From the NCBI GenBank assembly GCA_016648135.1, contig JADDOH010005135.1, positions 62,001 through 126,000 of the forward strand: 64,000 nt of DNA, given 5' to 3'. Below, in pieces: positions 21,171 through 30,884 of the stretch. A program made the position numbers and the translations under genes. The notes beneath the pieces were generated by a model. It saw only the letters and a list, made by a program, of their open reading frames with translations, was not told where the DNA came from and did no database searches. Position 1 is the stretch's first letter; each line of letters opens with the position of its first letter. The stretch comes from Agrypnia vestita (lineage: Eukaryota; Arthropoda; Insecta; Trichoptera; Phryganeidae).

Positions 21171-22723
21171 TAATACGAATCTGTTTTTTACTTTATTATC
21201 TTCATCTAGAGTAATCCTCTCGAAAGTTTTCATTCTCGGTATCCGCGAACCTTGATAGATGTCGCCTTTGTGCTGAATGACACTTTGCAGACATAGAACA
21301 GGGATCTGTAATCTGCGAATATCTCGTGAGTTGTCAGTTCTTACGTCTGGTTTATCGGCGTAGACATGCGATGCGCGCGCATAAGTAAATGCACCAAATT
21401 ATTTTATTACTTTTTCACTCTTCAAAATGGTGTCTTATTATTAAACATACGATATAGCGGTGATGCACTTGCAATTAGTAGAATAAGTAGTCTATATATA
21501 GAATACTGAGATAAGAATCTAGATTATTGTAGACTCAAAGGAATTGGAAAAAAACAATTAAAATGAGCGTTTCAAAGAACGCGTGTTTTTTTTTAATCTT
21601 ATTTACATATTCTTAAATGATCACACTACATTAATTAGTTATTTTTATTAATTTAAATTAAAAATCAAATTTAATAGCATGCCCCCAAACAGCAATTGTA
21701 TGCTAGTATAAGGGGACAGAAAATAAAGTAAAATAAATGGATACACATATTGAATATCGGCACATTGATTTATCAAGCAATTATCTCCTCCCCATCACAA
21801 GTCCCTTCAGCTATTTATTGCATAGTTCTTCACTATTTAGTTCCTTTATGCAATTGAGGATTCCATTATAAAAATCGATCGTGTTTAGTCTCGCTTTAAA
21901 TAATTTGTTTGTGATGACTTATTAATTTTATCTTTTTTCTTGTAAAACTGTATCAAACTAACTCTAAAATTTGATATAAATTTCAGCTCGTTCTAATTTT
22001 ACATTAAGAAATAGCGCACATATTCTTTGACTCAGTACAAAGAAATAATATTAACGGCTCGAGTTACAAATGTATTCATTGACGGTTGGTGTTAACATAA
22101 GAATATTACATTTATCATAATAACGTTCTCGAATCTTAAATATCAAAGCTAAATTCTGCTTATTTTATATGAAAAATGTGGATGTCTGCATTCGCCTTGC
22201 TCTTTATTTGTTGAATGTAATTTTGCCAAGGCACTCCACTCCGACTTCTTCCCTTCATTTATTTCAGACACCTTGGGTTATTACTTTACTTCGGCTTATT
22301 ATTTCTATACTTTTCCAAGATTTAAATTTGAATGTTTCTAACCTATTCCTCGTTAGACCTCTTTCCATTTAAGAAAGAGAATCGAATTATAGAAATCAAA
22401 AAATAGAAGGAGTAAAACACAAATTTTTGAGATTTATAAATTTAAACATGCGTGTTCCGATAGAAAGCATAAAGTATGATAATTTAATGAATCTACCCGT
22501 TTAAAGATATTATCATACAGAAGAAATGTCAGCGACATAGTGCTCCCTTTTAAAATTATTAAAAGTTTGTTGGACTGCCTGAATTAAAGAATTACTTAGA
22601 CTTAGAATAAACTAATAGAATATAACTAATATTCTAACCCCGCCCCCAACACCCACCACCATTACATCCACCCAATCCCTATAAATTCTGTCTCGAATTA
22701 TTTTTAATTTAGTTGTAAACGTG
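21171..22723. other. AT-rich spacer, nothing recognised
   Basis: No repeat family, exon or RNA gene recognised. Confidence 0.3.
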
Positions 22724-22765
22724 TTGTTATTGATAATGGGAGAAATCCCGAAAACGTTCTAACAA
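22724..22765 (+). ncRNA. Hammerhead-like motif, family F, with U3-A8 core
   Basis: Stem I UUGUUA (22724-22729) pairs perfectly with UAACAA (22760-22765). The core is UUGAUAA instead of CUGAUGA, followed by an extra U. Stem II is GGG/CCC with a 6-nt loop, then GAA, the palindromic stem III AACGUU and C17. C3 and G8 form a Watson-Crick pair in hammerhead structures; here both change together to U3 and A8, which would keep a pair. Everything else fits, so this is a credible variant or a decayed copy. Confidence 0.5.
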
Positions 22766-22799
22766 TTCAAAATAAATATAGTGGAATAAAACAGTGTTG

Positions 22800-23160
22800 T
22801 TTACCCTCATTTTTTAAATATTAAATACTTACTTCTTAAGTCAAAGCGATAAGGAACATCAAAATTTGCATTTTTTTATATTTCTGACTCATCTTTCGTA
22901 TTTTTTGTACAACTTTAGAAAAACATGAAAGTAATTTATATCGAATATTAAAAAATTATTAAAAACTGGCAAAAAAATCTCGTTTAATTTTTTGCACGAT
23001 TGTAATTATTTTATTAGAATTGTTATTTAAAAAATACTTACGTGACACTCCAAAGATTTACGGAAGATAGATAGGTTAGTAATATTAATAAAATAAAATG
23101 CAAACATTGACATCGCTTATCTCCTCAACTGTTTACATTTCGCACAAAATATAAACAAAA
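22800..23160. repeat. Diverged copy of the fold-back element at 24041
   Basis: Left-arm words (AAATTTGCATTTTTTTATA, TTATATCGAATATTAAAAA) and right-arm words (AAATGCAAACATTGACATCG, CTTATCTCCTCAACTG) occur in the same order and spacing as in 24041-24560. The ends are decayed. Confidence 0.55.
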
Positions 23161-24040
23161 AAAATTATTAACAATTAAATGAAGAAGACTCCCCGAAGTT
23201 TATGCTTCTAGCTACGAGATAACCTGTAGATTAAAAATCATATAAAATGACAGAGACCAAAGACAATTCTTTTTTTTTATTATTTCGTTCGGTTACCTAG
23301 TCCCATTACTTAAAGTTTATTTTTAAGTTTAATTATGTTCATCTAATATTACGTATTATATTTTACTTTTTTACATTTTTATATAGTATCCGTTACCTAG
23401 TCTCATTAATAAATTTATTTTTATCTTTTGTTATGTTCATATAATATTATCATCTTTTATGTATGTTTTACTCTATGTTAATTATACCTATAACCAAATA
23501 CGCAATGTACTAATGCAAGAAAATGTAACGTGCCAAAAAGCTGTACAAGGCTTGGCATGATCTATAGCAATAGATAATATAGTATACATAATAAATAATA
23601 AAAATAAAAAAATTAGTAGAACGAGACATGTTTATATAATCCAGAATTTTTATAACAATAATACAATTTTTCAGTAGGTTTCGCAAAATAAGAATATGCA
23701 CATATTTTTTTAATCAAGGGTATCCAACAAAGAAAAGTTATCATACGAAGGAGGTTGACAATTTGATTACGCGAGAGACTGAAGTGAAATCTTAGTCGCC
23801 TGTCTGAGAGACAAAAATGAATCATGGCTGCGCTTGGAGCCTTTTAAATATTAATAAATGTGTGCTATATTTTTCTTTCAGTATACTTTTATTGAATCCA
23901 AAAATCATTCACACATATTTAAAATAACATTTGTATATTATATTTGTATAAATAAAATTTAAAATAATACATATAAAATGAAAATAATATTTCACAAACT
24001 GCCCAAATCCATGTAAGATATTTTTAAAAGACTTAAAACT
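23161..24040. other. AT-rich spacer, nothing recognised
   Basis: A local repeat TTACCTAGTCCCATTA / TTACCTAGTCTCATTA lies at 23295 and 23393. No genes recognised. Confidence 0.3.
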
Positions 24041-24560
24041 ATACAGGGTTATTCGTAAAACATTAATAACTTCGCAGGACTATATTCCTGCCTTGATTAT
24101 GAGTCGAAAATGTTCAAGCTGTTATGACCTAATATCAACAGTTAAGGAGATATGCGGCATCAAAGTTTGCATTTTTTTTTTCAATATTCCTGATTTTTTT
24201 TTTGTAAAACGTTGGACTATCATTACAGTAACTTATATCGAATATGAAAAATTCATTCTCTTTAATACAAGTCAAATAAAAAATAAAAATCTTCGAATTC
24301 CAATTGGAAAACATTCCAATTGGGATTTTTTCAGGGTTTTTATCATTTGATTTAACTTTTATTAAAACCAATGAATTTTTCGTAAACGATATGAGTTACT
24401 GTAATGATATTTTAACGTTTTACAAAAAATAAGTCAGAAATATTGAAAAAAAATGCAAACTTTGATGTCGCATATCTCCTTAACTATTGACATTAGGTCT
24501 CATAATAAAAGCAGGAATATAGTCCTGCGAGGTTATTAATGTTTTACAAATAACCCTGTA
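24041..24560. mobile_element. Fold-back element / MITE with long inverted arms
   Basis: The termini TACAGGGTTATTCGTAAAAC and the inverted TAACCCTGTA end are followed by arms of about 215 bp (24041-24265 and 24345-24560) that match for most of their length, e.g. GTTAAGGAGATATGCG against its complement at 24470. The loop is about 80 bp. The left arm has a small insertion (GTTCAAGCTG). No transposase. The class is not clear; a TA target is possible at both ends. Confidence 0.75.
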
Positions 24561-24599
24561 TATAACTATATTTTTAAAACTCATGATACAAATTTCTCC

Positions 24600-24850
24600 T
24601 TTGGTGATCATGGACCAGGGTCTGCATTAGCCCTAACTATAAAGCGCTAGCAGGCCAACCAATCAGATATAGAAGCGATTAACAAAGCCTCGAACACGCG
24701 GATATAGCTCACGCTGCTCAAACCCGCTTCTTCATTCCGTCCTTGGCCTTTATATCGACTAGAAGCATTTAGTTTTGTAAGTATCATTTCACTTGTAACC
24801 TCAATTTTCCGCAATAAATTAAGTGTAAAGAGATTGTATTTTTTCTTTTT
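24600..24850 (+). other. Possible solo LTR-like segment
   Basis: GC-richer text with a TATA-like CTTTATATCG (24746-24757), then 60-80 bases later AATAAATTAAG (polyadenylation-like, about 24813). This order is typical of an LTR U3-R-U5, but no target duplication, TG...CA boundary or second copy was found. Confidence 0.25.
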
Positions 24851-25089
24851 TAATTGTACCTTGTACCCACCTTATATGCCTGCTACACATCACGCGGAAC
24901 ATATACGAATACCGAAAGATTCCGTAGATAGACTCGCCAACCTACGCCTCATTCCACATTAAAAAATTCCACTGACCATGGAACTACGTTTCATCAGTTA
25001 ATTGAGTTAGAAATATATATTTTTTTTTACTTTATGTAATTTTAGTATAGTATAATAATAGTAATACTTAATATAATGCAATAATAAAG

Positions 25090-25268
25090 AGTACCTTGAT
25101 GGTATTGTGGTTAGGACTCTCGCCTCGTGATCCGAAGGTCGCGGGTTCGAACCTCACTCCAGACCAGCAAGTAAATCCTATTTTCATGGCACAAGCGTTT
25201 AGCTTAGTTTAAAAATATTAAGAATATTGATGTAATACGTATTCCGTGTTCGCATCCCTATTTTTTAT
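25090..25268 (+). mobile_element. SINE-2 copy
   Basis: tRNA-like head (TGTGGTTAGGACTCTCGCC, TCGTGATCCGAAGGTCGCGG, GTTCGAACCTC) plus the complete tail (TCCTATTTTCATGGC, AGCGTTTAGCTTAG, CGTATTCCGTGTTCGCATCC) and an A-rich end. One of two well-preserved copies. Confidence 0.8.
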
Positions 25269-25332
25269 AAAAAAAAATTGATGAAGATGGAAAAAAATAT
25301 GGAAATAAATAACTATAAATTAAAACTGCGCT

Positions 25333-25365
25333 CACTTGAAGAAAGAAACTGATGTTTCTGAAACA
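25333..25365 (+). repeat. Possible truncated hammerhead motif (family G)
   Basis: TTGAAGA is followed by an extra A, stem II AGAAAC/GTTTCT with loop TGAT, and GAAAC. The 3' half (stem III, cleavage site, stem I) is absent because the LINE-L tail begins there. C3 is U. Only suggestive. Confidence 0.3.
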
Positions 25366-25656
25366 ACTAACCATCCATCACGTTTCACCGCAGGAGTAGG
25401 CAGAAAGGATAGAACGCCATATTCCTCTATGCTGGCACGCCACTTTCGCTTCGGCTACATTCATGCATCTTCCCATGCATGCTCTATGGTTGTTGAGGCT
25501 TTTAACAGGGGCATTCTCCAATACTTGTAGTATTTTATGATGCCAGGTCTTTCGCGGACGTCCTCTATTCCAGCTAACTTCAACACTCGCTCCATATATT
25601 TTCTTAACCATCCTTTCCTCGCTCATTCGTTCTACATGACCAAACCATCTCAGCAA
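25366..25656 (-). pseudogene. LINE-L reverse-transcriptase C-terminal fragment
   Basis: Minus strand reads LRWFGHVERMSEERMVKKIY, GRPRKTWHHKILQVLENAP and CMNVAEAKVACQHRG, the same polyprotein tail as at 16490 and 30105. 5' truncated at about 25656 just upstream of LRWFG. 92 codons open, no catalytic RT motif retained. Confidence 0.75.
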
Positions 25657-25932
25657 TATTTTCGTGTCGGGTAAATGTAGTGGAATGAATGAAATATTAT
25701 TTTCATTTATAAGTATGATTTATATTTCATTTATAATCATAATATCTTTTTCTATCATTTTCAAGCAAATCTGTTATCTACCAGTATCACAACACTGGAT
25801 CGAAAGTAAATTCATATATATCTCTAAATATATCTCACCGTATATACTATAGCCTTAAGGAATGTTCTGAATATTATTTTATGCAAATTATTTCAAACAT
25901 ATTACCAATTTTGGATATGATTGAAGATATCG

Positions 25933-26108
25933 AGTAGCTTGTTGGTTTTGTGGTTAGGACACTCGCCTCGTGATCCAAAGGTCGCGGGTTCGAACCTCAC
26001 TCCAGACTAGCAAGTTAGTCTTATTTTCATAGTTCGAGCGTTTAGCTTAGTTTGAAAATAGTAAGAATATTGATGTGACGCGTATTCCGTGTTCGCATCT
26101 CCATTTAA
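25933..26108 (+). mobile_element. SINE-2 copy, best preserved
   Basis: Head GTAGCTTGTTGGTTTTGTGG, TTAGGACACTCGCCTCG, B-box CGCGGGTTCGAACCTC, then tail (AGTCTTATTTTCATAG, CGTTTAGCTTAGTTTG, CGTATTCCGTGTTCGCATC). It abuts the Penelope-like fragment that begins near 26112. Confidence 0.8.
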
Positions 26109-26111
26109 AAA

Positions 26112-26486
26112 AATCATTGTATTGGAAGGACATCTCGTAATTTTAATTCTAGGATTAAAGAACATATGAGGTGTTTTTCAGAATTTTCCAACCACCTCAT
26201 AGAAAATAATCATAAATTTGACTCAAAAATAGGGGTGAAAATATTAAATACAAATAATAAAGTTTTAAAATTGAATAATTTAGAAATTTTTTACATTAGG
26301 GAGGCGGTGAATAATAGAGTACCTCTCATTAATAACCAAATAAATTTTCCATATAGCCTTTTGTTCAATTTAGCGTTCACAAGAGATGTGGTAATACCCA
26401 CTTTAGACCCCGCCCCCTCTCTCTCTCGTTACATCCCTGAGTTGTTCAGTAGTTCAATTTCTCTGACAAGACTTACACGCATGTGA
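26112..26486 (+). pseudogene. Penelope-like polyprotein C-terminus, GIY-YIG endonuclease fragment
   Basis: The frame, open upstream of the ATG at 26166, reads CIGRTSRNFNSRIKEH then SEFSNHLIENNHKFD, KILNTNNKVLKLNNLEIF and YIREAVNNRVPLINNQ. The pattern YIG-T-R-F--R--EH followed by S-F--H----NH-F is that of the GIY-YIG endonuclease domain at the C-terminus of Penelope-like reverse transcriptases; the Y of YIG is C here. The nuclease nicks target DNA for reverse transcription. The N-terminal reverse transcriptase and the first GIY part are missing. The last 35 or so codons run into the terminal repeat and are probably not ancestral protein. A second, shorter copy is at 49106-49288. Confidence 0.75.
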
Positions 26487-26557
26487 ACAATAGTGGTGAT
26501 AGTTTTACAATACTATGGTTGGGGTGTATAGTGTTGTGAATGTAGTAGTGTAGTGTT

Positions 26558-26598
26558 GGTCCTGACAAAGAGACGGGTAGTCTCGATGCCGGTAGACC
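26558..26598 (+). ncRNA. Hammerhead motif, family A, decayed
   Basis: Stem I GGUC/GACC is kept, but the core is CUGACAA (G8 to A) and GAAA has become GAUG, so it should not cleave. Position directly downstream of the Penelope-like coding end makes it informative. Confidence 0.55.
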
Positions 26599-26650
26599 GT
26601 TAATCTCGTAGTGGTTTTTACTAAGTTTACTAACATTCTGTTAAAAAAAA

Positions 26651-27189
26651 TCAAGCTAGTAGCTAGACAACCTTAAAACACCATACGAGGTCTTGGCCAT
26701 TATTTATGGAGTTTAAAGTTCTTCGAACCTTATTTTTTAACCCGTTCAATTGCGATGCTCTTAGATCAGCTGGAAAAATCACGGGTTTAAATCGGATAAC
26801 GTGGAAGACTCTTAAGCAAAGCCACTTGGAAATACGCTGCTGAACAAGACTCGGGAAATTTAGATGGAGACCGAATCCCACGTGGCAACTCTTCAGATCG
26901 AGCTCCAATTCAGGGGATGCCGCCGAGAGGGGGCGAATGGCGAGGGGTGGTCGTCGAGGGGGGAAAGAGGAATCAGATAGCTTGTAGGCGAGGTAAATCG
27001 AAGATCCTGTGCAAGAATAAAGCCATCGAAGTGTTTTGCGGGAGATTTATGTGTTCCGCGGGATTTTTATCGCCGAAGACATCAATTGCTAGTTGTCGAT
27101 TTTAAATTAGGACCACTCACGTGGGATGCCTCGCTGGACCGTGAGAGAGATGCTGCGACGCAAAAAATGCACAAATTAACTTAGGTACC
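26651..27189. other. Spacer, locally GC-rich, no supported gene
   Basis: 26850-27110 is relatively GC-rich and holds open frames on both strands (minus 26663-26908, plus 26917-27105), neither recognisable. Possibly single-copy host sequence; no splice signals of quality were found. Confidence 0.3.
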
Positions 27190-27427
27190 TGCCATCACGC
27201 CGGTGGGCAGAGGTGATAGAGACACACTTTCGCCTCGTCCACATTCACGCATCTTCGCATGCAAGCCCGACGATGCTCCTAACAGGACCTCTTCATGTAT
27301 CTGGTTGACCCGATCATGCCACGTCTTTCGCCGTTATTTCTGAGGCCGTTAACTCTTTTTTTATTTTTTTACGATTCCTTCCTCATTCATTCTCTCAACA
27401 TGCCCACACCATCTAAGCGACCCTTTT
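27190..27427 (-). pseudogene. LINE-L fragment, strongly decayed
   Basis: Plus-strand text equals the reverse complement of the RT C-terminal tail with many indels: CCATCACGCCG at the 3' end, CGCATCTTCGCATGC, ATCATGCCACGTCTTTCG, TCTCAACATGCCCACACCAT. The frame is destroyed. Confidence 0.6.
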
Positions 27428-27993
27428 AACTCCCTTTTTTTTAAGCGTCTGTTTGTCTGCCGAAAAAACTTTGGATCGATTTTTAACCATTTTCCCGTGA
27501 TCCAAATGAGCTAAAATTTTGCAGGCAGATTCATGCCAACGATAAAAATGATCTTACAAATTTTCGTTTCAAAAAATTCAATTATTATAGTATAATTTTG
27601 TATGTTTCGAAATTTTAATGATTTATATATTATATTCAAGAACACATTCGTATTTGTGAAGTTTTAATTTTTCAGAACAAAACTCTGTGAAATATTTTTA
27701 ATAACCAAATAAATTAATCAATTAGAAAGACATACAGAAAAATCTAATTCACGAAAAATATTTGTCTACTACCGGGATACGAACTCGGGTCACCTCCTTT
27801 CCAAAAAGGAGGTGACCCGAGTTCGTATCCCGGTAGTAGCCAAATATTTTTTCGTGATTTATATTTTCCTGTATGTTTTTCTAATTGATTAATTTATTTG
27901 GTTATTTGGTTATTAAAAATATTTATATATTGCTTAATTTTCGAGCCCGACGCGTGGAGTAGGCACGAAACCTGTTTCAATGAGAAAGGGAGT
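27428..27993 (-). mobile_element. MITE-M copy interrupted by a SINE palindrome
   Basis: Outer ends ACTCCCTTTTTTTTAA and GAGAAAGGGAGT form short inverted termini. The interior words (GTCTGCCGAAAAAACTTTGG, CCCGTGATCCAAATGAGC, CACGAAACCTG) match, inverted, the uninterrupted copy at 49391-49676. The head-to-head SINE-1 pair at 27640-27915 splits it. Related copies: 30765-31272, and a fragment near 33300. Confidence 0.6.
27640..27915. mobile_element. Head-to-head SINE-1 pair forming a long palindrome
   Basis: Two SINE-1 copies meet head to head. The centre has perfect 35-bp arms (27766-27800 and 27805-27839) around a 4-nt loop CCAA. The arms extend outward, with few mismatches, through the shared tail (AAATATTT, ACATACAGAAAAAT and complement) for roughly 130 bp each side. 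Heads are truncated to the B-box (GAGTTCGTATCCC). Confidence 0.85.
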
Positions 27994-28029
27994 AAAAAAA
28001 AACTTGGTTTTTATGGGTTGGTTTTTTTA

Positions 28030-28974
28030 TTACTATCATAAGATCAGCTTAGCATTATATTATTATATTTTCTTTCTTTATTCATTCATTAATGGATTTG
28101 CCACACATACATAGGTAAGTCAAAGTGATGTGATAAAACTTTGATTAATTATAGTGTCTTTTAAATCCTGGAAATATTAAAATTAATTTTCTTGTAGATA
28201 TGAAAACATATATTACACTAATCCAATTCATTCATTGCCTTAATTAATTGTTTATTATTCAATTTAGTGACGTAATGAATGATCTGTATGAATTTATTAA
28301 GTTTTCTTCAAACTTTCGTTTTTGCGGCGATAACCTTTTAGTTATCAATTTTAAAACATTCTTGGAATCACTTTTCTTAATTCCTTTTCCCATAAAAAAT
28401 ATTTATTTTAGAAAACTTTGCAAATACGTCACAAAATTTCAATTCGCAGTATGTATTCAATACCACGCGCAAATCATATTAAATATACTATATTTTTATA
28501 CAATGTCTCTCTTTCCAAACACTGAATTTTTCTCTTAGACAGGTAATAAGTACGTCGTAAAAAAATATTGAACAATCAATCTACGCTGATTTAGTTGGAA
28601 CAATAATAAGTCAATATAATATTTTAAACAAATTCTATGAATCAATCAGAAAGGTACACAGAAAAAATATATCCCTCGAAAAGATATTTATTATTATACT
28701 ATTCTATTTTGCTATTACTTTGTGGTTATTCATTATCAATATAATTAAACGAATTAACTTTAATGAATTGAATTACCAGATAATTTAATTAAGTTATTGG
28801 CGGAAAATATTACATCTTGACTCATCTACACCTATAAAACTCAATGTCTCTCTATCTGTCTGTCTATCTGTTCTCTAAACAAATCTACACCGTCTGTCCG
28901 ATTCCATTCAAATTTTTCATAATTATGCTTTAGAACCTGGCAAATAACATAAGCGAAGATCAATCTCATCAGGA
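28030..28974. other. AT-rich spacer, nothing recognised
   Basis: The 96-codon frame at 28248-28538 is Phe/Ile/Asn-rich as expected from AT-rich DNA and has no domain I recognise. Confidence 0.3.
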
Positions 28975-29290
28975 TCCTGGCATCCTCAGAAGGATCATTC
29001 GTTAACCGACGTTTCGCCTGAAGCACAATAGGCATCTTCAGGGTGCCTTGTTAATAAATGTCCGTCACAAGGGGCAGTGTGAGCACGTCCGTTTGTATCG
29101 GAAGATTTAGATCAAATTTAGATTTTGACTTGCCAGACCTCACTTGGTAGTGAGCTTGCGATTCGAACGGACGTGCTCGCACTGCCCCTCGTGACAGAAA
29201 TTTATTAACAAAGCATCCTAAAGATGCCTGTTGTGATTTAAGCGAAACGTCGGTTGACGAATGATCCTTCTGAGGACCAGATTTTGATGC
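28975..29290. repeat. Head-to-head pair of hammerhead family C repeats
   Basis: Arms of about 120 bp (28975-29095 and 29165-29290) are inverted copies: GGATCATTCGTTAACCGACG against CGTCGGTTGACGAATGATCC, and GGGGCAGTGTGAGCACGTCC against its complement. The left copy has an intact hammerhead motif; the right one is damaged in the core. The centre is about 70 bp. Confidence 0.75.
29005..29044 (-). ncRNA. Hammerhead ribozyme motif, family C
   Basis: Minus strand: stem I ACC/GGU, core CUGAAGA, extra U, stem II GCCU/AGGC with a 10-nt loop, then GAA, the self-complementary stem III ACGU and C17 (cleavage after GUC). All core consensus positions match. The inverted partner at about 29216-29253 has CUAAAGA (G5 to A) and a weak stem II. 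Confidence 0.7.
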
Positions 29291-29339
29291 GGGTTACCCC
29301 CAACGAAATTAATACTAGCATATATATATACATATATAT

Positions 29340-29435
29340 GTGCGCCCTACTTTTTGCCGTGAATTCGAATGAAATCCAGGACATTACAGAAAGTTATGGA
29401 CAAATGGACAGATAGACAGACAACTAAATTTGATA
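29340..29435 (+). repeat. Helitron-like H2 end fragment
   Basis: GCCGTGAATTCGAATGAAAT, CCAGGACATTACAGAAAGTT and GACAGATAGACAGACAAC parallel the GACAGACAGA end of the H2 copies at 15525 and 59436. Only this end is present. Confidence 0.45.
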
Positions 29436-30049
29436 CCACAGACAACCGATAAGTGCAAGATTAGTCCGAATTACATGATAGTGCTGCGATCCCGTGACAA
29501 CACTTTCTGAAATTGTAACTTCACAACAAAATGTGATATTAATTTTTTTGAATTTCCGCTTATGCCATCTTTCATACTTATGTTATTATTGGCTACTAGA
29601 GATACAACAAAGCTGTTTTCACGTTTAAATCGCGTGATGATTTTAAGACGCTGTCTTTGCTTAATTGGCACTTCAAGAGTGGTTCGTAATTATGTTTTAA
29701 ATTCAAGCCTTGTTGGTGTTGAAACTCATTTTAATTTTCTGCCCCTTGTCTCGGAAGGGTTGGGCGAGACCAATCGCTTCACAAAGCACCTCCAGGTGTC
29801 CATTTTCTCCCCTGTTTCGCGCAGGTTTGCTTTCTTTACAAAGGTCCTTCATCTATTTTCCTTAGCTCTGCCCGCGGCAACTGTGCTGGGATAATTTTTC
29901 GACTGGCATTTTGATTACTTATCCAACCTAGTCCTACTGCGATCTTTACAAGCAAAAAAATGAATATTCCGTTTTTTTTGTTCTCCTACTGTTCTACAAA
30001 GTAGGAAACTTTTTTATTTTTTTTTTATTTCAATTGATTCAGCAACATT
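29436..30049. other. Spacer with overlapping unidentified open frames
   Basis: 29562-29894 is open for 110 codons on plus and 29471-29671 for 66 on minus. Neither shows a domain I recognise, and the plus-strand composition is unremarkable. No repeat family recognised. Confidence 0.25.
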
Positions 30050-30104
30050 GTAGATTGAGATTTTAAAATATATTGATTGTATTACTTGTATAAATCTACT
30101 GATA

Positions 30105-30511
30105 ACTTACTTACTTACTTACCATCACGCCGTTTCCCCGTGCCTGCCCCGGCAGAGTGGATAGAGCGCCATACTCTTCTGTCTTGACATACAACTTTCG
30201 CTTCGTCTACATTCATACATCTTCGCTTGCAAACTCGACGGTTGTTCAGGCTTCTAACAGGACCATCTTCCAGTATCTGGTTAATCTGGTCACGCCACGT
30301 CTTCCGTGGTCGCCCTCTCTTTCTGGCGCCGTCAACACTTGCATCATATATCTTTCTTACCATTCCTTTCTCATTCATTCGCTCAACATGCCCAAACCAC
30401 CTGAGCGACCCTATTTTTATTGTCTGTATTATGCTACGACCAGCTTTACATTTATTCCTAATATCTTCATACTTTACTCTATCATACATGGATTTGCCAC
30501 ACACACGTCTA
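30105..30511 (-). pseudogene. LINE-L reverse-transcriptase C-terminal fragment, longest single frame
   Basis: Minus strand is open for 129 codons: MCGKSMYDRVKYEDIRNKC, SLRWFGHVERMNEKGMVRK, RGRPRKTWRDQINQILEDG, NRRVCKRRCMNVDEAK and a C-terminal GKRRDGK before the stop. The 3' tail is (AAGT)n (plus-strand ACTTACTTACTT at 30105-30119). It differs from the 16490 copy at many residues but keeps the frame, so divergence may partly predate loss of function. 5' truncated; no RT catalytic core. Confidence 0.8.
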
Positions 30512-30580
30512 GTAGATTGAGATATTTAAAAATATTGATTGTATTATTCGTATAAATCTACTGATATTATTTGATTAAAT

Positions 30581-30621
30581 ACACCTACATGTTTCGGAAA
30601 TACCTTCCATCATCAGGGTGT
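30581..30621 (-). ncRNA. Hammerhead ribozyme motif, family D
   Basis: Minus strand: stem I ACACC/GGUGU (5 bp), core CUGAUGA, extra U, stem II GGAA/UUCC with loop GGUAU, then GAA, the self-complementary stem III ACAUGU and A17. Every core consensus position is present. A second copy on the plus strand is at 33958-33999. Confidence 0.75.
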
Positions 30622-30884
30622 TACATAAATTATTAATATTCGGTTAAGAGTCTTACTTACTAAATTATTTGAAATAATAAAAAAAAAAAGGTTCATTATT
30701 TCAGGTATGTTATAATATTTAAAAAAAAACAAGTTTTTTACTAAACTCAAGTATACTCCATTTCTCATTTATTAGTTGAAACCGGTTTGGCGCTTACCCC
30801 ACGCGTTGGGCTCGATTCGGGCAACGCTACGAACGGGAGTAATAATAAATTCGAAAAATTCAAAATCATACTATAATTATTAAT

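Larger units (their letters stand above)
26112..26650 (+). mobile_element. Penelope-like element 3' end (GIY-YIG tail plus hammerhead repeat)
   Basis: Coding remnant 26112-26486 is followed without a gap by the repeat that recurs at 13055, 34755, 41340 and 48815: the CCACTTTAGACCCCGCCCCC block, GTAGTGTAGTGTTGG, a hammerhead motif at 26558-26598, and the end TAGTGGTTTTTACTAAG. The order coding end, then ribozyme-bearing terminal repeat, is that of Penelope-like elements, so it anchors family A to that class. Confidence 0.75.
30050..30625 (-). mobile_element. Hammerhead family D repeat carrying a LINE-L insertion
   Basis: A 55-bp stretch starting GTAGATTGAG and ending TAAATCTACTGATA occurs at 30050-30104 and again at 30512-30566, with few differences, on the two sides of the LINE-L fragment. 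The right copy continues into the hammerhead motif (30581-30621). The same flank follows the other family D motif at 33958 (AGTAGATTTATACAAATAAT), so the duplicated text belongs to family D. Confidence 0.6.

Noticed and set aside
23990..24560. Coding frames of 85 and 78 codons within the fold-back element
   Set aside because: They are complementary frames across inverted arms and have no motif.
29562..29894. 110-codon plus-strand open frame
   Set aside because: No domain recognised, both strands open, no splice signals; left as spacer.
30157..30555. Plus-strand open frames of 132 and 97 codons
   Set aside because: They are antisense shadows of the LINE-L reverse-transcriptase fragment on the minus strand.
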